A DNA stretch of 64,000 nucleotides from Selaginella tamariscina (taxonomy: Eukaryota > Streptophyta > Lycopodiopsida > Selaginellales > Selaginellaceae), in the NCBI GenBank assembly GCA_003024785.1, contig PUQB01000576.1, positions 95,642 through 159,641 on the forward strand, given 5' to 3'. How positions within the stretch are numbered: the first letter of the stretch is position 1; the number at the start of each line of letters is the position of its first letter. The position numbers and the translations under genes were made by a program. Below the pieces are notes generated by a model that had not been told where the DNA came from, searched no databases, and worked only from the letters and a program-made list of their open reading frames with translations. This document shows positions 61,064 to 64,000 of the stretch, one piece after another.

Positions 61064-61690
61064 ATGGCAATCCCAAGGCTACAGCTCTTCTCCTTGCTAG
61101 TATTCTCGCTTGTAGCACTTCAATTTCAAGTGGGATTCTCAAGATTAACACCAGCTCCGCAATCTAATCCACTCCTGGACACACTCTCGTCTCTAAAGAG
61201 CAGATTTCTCTCGTTTAATCGGTCAGACACACTCAAGACAAAGTTCGTTGCTCCATCCGGGCCAAACCCAGGAGGAAACAGCAAAACAGACAGCATAGGC
61301 AGCAAGTTAGTGGTGAATCCGTTCAGGAACCGAATGGTAGCTCATCGGGTCCGAATCCAGGCGGAAACAGTAAGACGGACAGCATCAATGACAGACTCGT
61401 AGCCGGGAAAGCATTTGTGCAAATGCCAAAGCAATCAATCTCGGAAACAAAAGCCCAAGTCCGACACTCCCAATCCAGGTCCGAGCAAGGATCACAACTC
61501 GATATCCAACAAAGCAGTAACTGTTCTGAACACTAAGCTGCCCAAGAACACCCCGACTCCGGGGTCCGGCTCGAATCCGGGTCATAACTCGGTCTCCCGG
61601 GTCTCGGTCAGTCCGACAAAGGTTGCGTGTACGAACGAGGGGAAAGGTACAGTCTTCGCGGCTGCAACTGACATGTTCATCCACAATTGA
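61064..61690 (+). CDS. secreted peptide precursor with four SGPNPxxNS-type repeats
   Basis: The ATG at 61064 gives a clear signal peptide (MAIPRLQLFSLLVFSLVALQ, cleaved probably after QVGFS). A variable, basic-rich proregion follows. Four short motifs then recur: APSGPNPGGNSKTDSIGSKL, SSGPNPGGNSKTDSINDRLV, TPNPGPSKDHNSISNKAV and TPGSGSNPGHNSVSRVSV. Their shared core (S/P)GPN/S..(G/H)NS resembles the mature parts of IDA-like (PxPPSxPSKRHN), PIP (SGPSxxGxGH) and CLE (VPSGPNPxxN) signalling peptides. Repeats 1, 3 and 4 lie in one frame; repeat 2 lies in the neighbouring frame, between a slip near 61305-61325 and another near 61405-61445. Two compensating one-base errors would explain this, or part of the gene may really be interrupted. 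The C-terminus reads TNEGKGTVFAAATDMFIHN. If intact it would be secreted and cut into several apoplastic peptides sensed by leucine-rich-repeat receptor kinases, which is inference from the family. AATAATAAAA near 61825 may be the polyadenylation signal. Confidence 0.65.
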
Positions 61691-61699
61691 GTATAACAT

Positions 61700-62100
61700 A
61701 TATACTGTACAGGAGAGATACTCTTTATATTCTTTTTACCAATTTTGTATTTTGTCAAATGAGACAAAAATTTACATTTTTTCAAGATGCCTTTCTTCTA
61801 AATTTGTATATAATGTCTAAGAAAAAATAATAAAACCATTATTCCAATAGTGCTTTTTGACCTTTATAATAATAAATTTTCTTATATATAATTAACACAT
61901 AATATTGACAACATGCTTCCCTTCTACAGTACACATACACTATAGATTGTCACAGAAAGAAAGCAAGGAATCCTGCAAAGCTGATATGCTTTCCTATTTT
62001 GAACTCTTCAATTCAAACTCCCCATTTAACACAAGCATTTATATACACACACCAAACTCTACAACCTTTGTTTTTCCTTTCCAGAGCATGCTTGAAAGAG
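61700..62100. other. 3' flank and AT-rich spacer
   Basis: It contains the likely 3' UTR of the peptide gene (to about 61840) and then AT-rich DNA. No other gene is seen. Confidence 0.5.
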
Positions 62101-62110
62101 AAAGAACTAA

Positions 62111-62392
62111 CTAAAATGCAACTAGATCCTTGTTAATTGCTACTGCTCCAGGAAGGCTTGGCATGTTGAATGGGAGGGGGGAAGCCCATTGGGAGTAGAA
62201 GAAGTGCTGTAGCATGAGTGGGGGAGTGTTGCTGTCAATCCCATCTGAAACAAGTAGTACTGCAGGAGAGTGAATGGAATTGTGGAAGCCCACATCAGGA
62301 AGAACAAAGGGGGTGGCACAAGCAGAGGCAGAGGCAGAGGCAAGCACCACGACGATGCTATGAACAAATGAAGAACAAACGGAGGTATCCAC
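62111..62392 (-). other. possible small reading frame, unresolved
   Basis: Both strands of 62110-62430 are open in several frames because the sequence is less AT-rich. One minus-strand frame (MDTSVCSSFVHSIVVVLASA...) has a hydrophobic N-terminus but no family match. I cannot decide whether it is coding, a UTR exon of the Ycf45-like gene, or neither. Confidence 0.2.
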
Positions 62393-62801
62393 ATGGTGAG
62401 CAAGAATTACACACTTCTATTAAATAATTTGAGGGATGGGATGGAGATTTAAAGAAGAAAGAGTAATGACAAACAACCTGGTACACAGAGAGTTAACTGT
62501 GCTTAATTGCATGCTAAGCAACACGTGTCATGCTCATGCGTGTACACAATATGCATATGCTGGGTGTACATAAAATTATTATATATTCCTCCAGAACAGA
62601 GGGAGATACAGAGGAGCAGGACAAAACTAAGGGAAAAAAGGGCTGCATAACGAACAAAAGGGCTCCTTAATGGAACAAGCATCAAAGAAATGTCTGCATG
62701 CACTGCATTTGTACAGTTAGCCCATTTGTCTTGGGAAATTAAGGGCCCGACAATCATGCACCTACATTGTTATTAAAACTGTCTTTGCTTCACATATACA
62801 A

Positions 62802-62841
62802 GTGTGTGTGTGTGTGTGTGTGTGTGTTGAGAGAGGAGAGA
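62802..62841. repeat. compound (TG)n(AG)n microsatellite
   Basis: About 11 TG units followed by a GA-rich stretch, within the presumed 3' part of the Ycf45/SPD1-like gene. Confidence 0.8.
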
Positions 62842-63000
62842 CAGTTCTGTGTATACCACATATACACGCACACGCATTATGAGGGGAAACAATGAGAGTA
62901 TAGAAGTAAAATAAATACATATGGAAGCTGTTGATGAGCTTCCAATGGGATTGTAAGTAAATATGTACAAGTTTTTTGAGGGGTAAATTTCTGTTTTTAC

Positions 63001-63469
63001 CTGGGACGAATACCTGGGACCTCGTTTGGAGCCTCTTTTACCAATTGGTAAAAAACCATAGTCTATGTCTTCCGCTTCATCCAGTAGTGTAAGTTTTCTA
63101 CTTCCTTGAAATGTACCCCCTTGTTTCCCAACATAGTTAAGCCAGTTCATTCCCATAGCATCCTTGTCGGGAATATAACCTGTACATATATACATAATTA
63201 ACTAATAATCATAGCTATTATTTAGTGATGTTTTTTTATATACTGTATTAAAAATGTACCTATTTTGGATGACCAGGTATTGTCTTCTTGGAATGTGGAG
63301 CTGAACTTGCCGGATTTACTTGCCATTGCGGCCGTCACGTTTGAAGCATCCTGTCCTTCTTTCTCGTATATTTTCTTTTGTATGACTTTGACTTTTAAGT
63401 TTTCGTCCCTTGTTCGAATCTACATGCACTTGGTTATACACACACATATGCATATTTTGTGTATACGTG

Positions 63470-63529
<60 letters not shown>

Positions 63530-63985
63530 ACCTCGACTACCGCTTGTTTTCCTTGAAGAAGACTGTCTACACTTTTATCTGACTGCAGTCACGAACTCAA
63601 CACATTGAACTATACATACAAGTGTGTGTGTGTATGCTAGCGTGACATCAACCAGTAGTACGGTAAGTTATAGATCACAGAGAAGTTTCACACATACGCA
63701 TGCACAAGCACACACATAGAGTACCTGGTGGGCTATCCAGTGGCTCCTTTCTCGCATTTCAATGAGAATCGGAAATGTAGGTGGAGCTTTTCTTTCTAGC
63801 ACGGTCTTCTGTGTACCTCTTGCTCGTGCTTCATCATCCCCAAGAGTTACTGTTTGTATCCCACCAACCTGAGACAACAAAAGGAACAGGAAGAAAGTAA
63901 CACAGCCGCATATGAGTGCGTGCGTGCGTACCAAGTCGGAGAGCGTGGGATTCTTGATAATATTCTCCAGCATCTTGTCCATGTG
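63001..63985 (-). CDS. SPD1: Ycf45/SPD1-like AAA ATPase, C-terminal part (gene continues beyond the right edge)
   Basis: Exons on the minus strand are 63932-63985, 63725-63868, 63532-63582, 63260-63419 and 63001-63179. They read [90 protein letters not shown] and [20 protein letters not shown]. The NPTL..LVGGI..VTLGD.EAR....KT.LERK.PPTF block is the hallmark of the Ycf45/SpoIIIAA-like AAA family. In land plants this family is nuclear-encoded and plastid-targeted (SEEDLING PLASTID DEVELOPMENT 1 in Arabidopsis, needed for early chloroplast biogenesis). The Walker A and B motifs must lie upstream, outside the window. The last donor could be at 63000 or 63013, and the final exon is not securely placed; a block near 62720-62762 (VHDCRALNFPRQMG then stop) is a weak candidate. 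Exon sequence here is clean. Confidence 0.75.
63470..63526. repeat. compound (TG)n(AG)n microsatellite in an intron
   Basis: A TG run followed by about 17 AG units lies inside the intron between exons at 63260-63419 and 63532-63582, ending a few bases from the donor. Confidence 0.9.
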
Positions 63986-64000
63986 CTGTAAGCAACAAGC

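Overview
The window looks like nuclear DNA of a land plant. It carries plant-type spliced genes, pentatricopeptide-repeat (PPR) genes, a bromodomain-NET (GTE) gene, an LSD1-zinc-finger metacaspase, a MIR160 hairpin and plant-type retrotransposons. The PPR genes are long, nearly pure arrays of ~31-residue repeats with MP..(D/N)VVSWN motifs. That style is common in lycophytes and ferns, so I lean to a seed-free vascular plant, with low confidence. Introns are short and AT-rich and are littered with compound (TG)n(AG)n microsatellites.

Layout. 1-360: a Ty1/copia scrap. 1.2-3.4 kb: a broken PPR gene (+). 3.6-8.5 kb: a 14-coding-exon SNF2 ATPase of the HLTF/RAD5 class (-), with HIRAN, helicase and RING domains. 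8.6-9.0 kb: a small unresolved transcript (-). 9.95-10.04 kb: MIR160 (-). 11.2-15.1 kb: a GTE bromodomain/NET gene (-). 16.3-20.3 kb: two head-to-tail PPR genes that touch or overlap (-).

20.4-41 kb is gene-poor. It holds a pair of LTR-like direct repeats (21.3 and 28.3 kb) around a 5-kb set of direct and inverted repeat modules, a LINE scrap, AT-rich unclassified DNA, and a heavily decayed 45S rDNA fragment (26S, 5.8S and 18S, minus strand, 38.2-40.75 kb). 41-53.5 kb is a nested pair of Ty3/gypsy chromoviruses: a younger copy (47.0-53.06 kb) sits inside the 3' LTR of an older copy, with a 5-bp target duplication. 53.5-56.7 kb is an older gypsy fossil on the minus strand.

Genes resume at 57.2 kb: a type I metacaspase (-, five coding exons plus a 5' UTR exon), a secreted peptide precursor with four repeats resembling IDA/PIP/CLE peptides (+, 61.06-61.69 kb), and the 3' half of a Ycf45/SPD1-like plastid AAA ATPase (-) running off the right edge.

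The host genes share no obvious pathway. A recurring feature is isolated one-base frame slips inside otherwise well-conserved host exons. I read these mainly as unpolished long-read errors, though true pseudogenisation is possible, especially for the 1.2-3.4 kb PPR. The most interesting items are the multi-repeat peptide precursor, MIR160, the C-to-T-decayed rDNA block, the chromovirus family saturated with an ACAGGA/TCCTGT word, and the module array at 22.5-27.6 kb.
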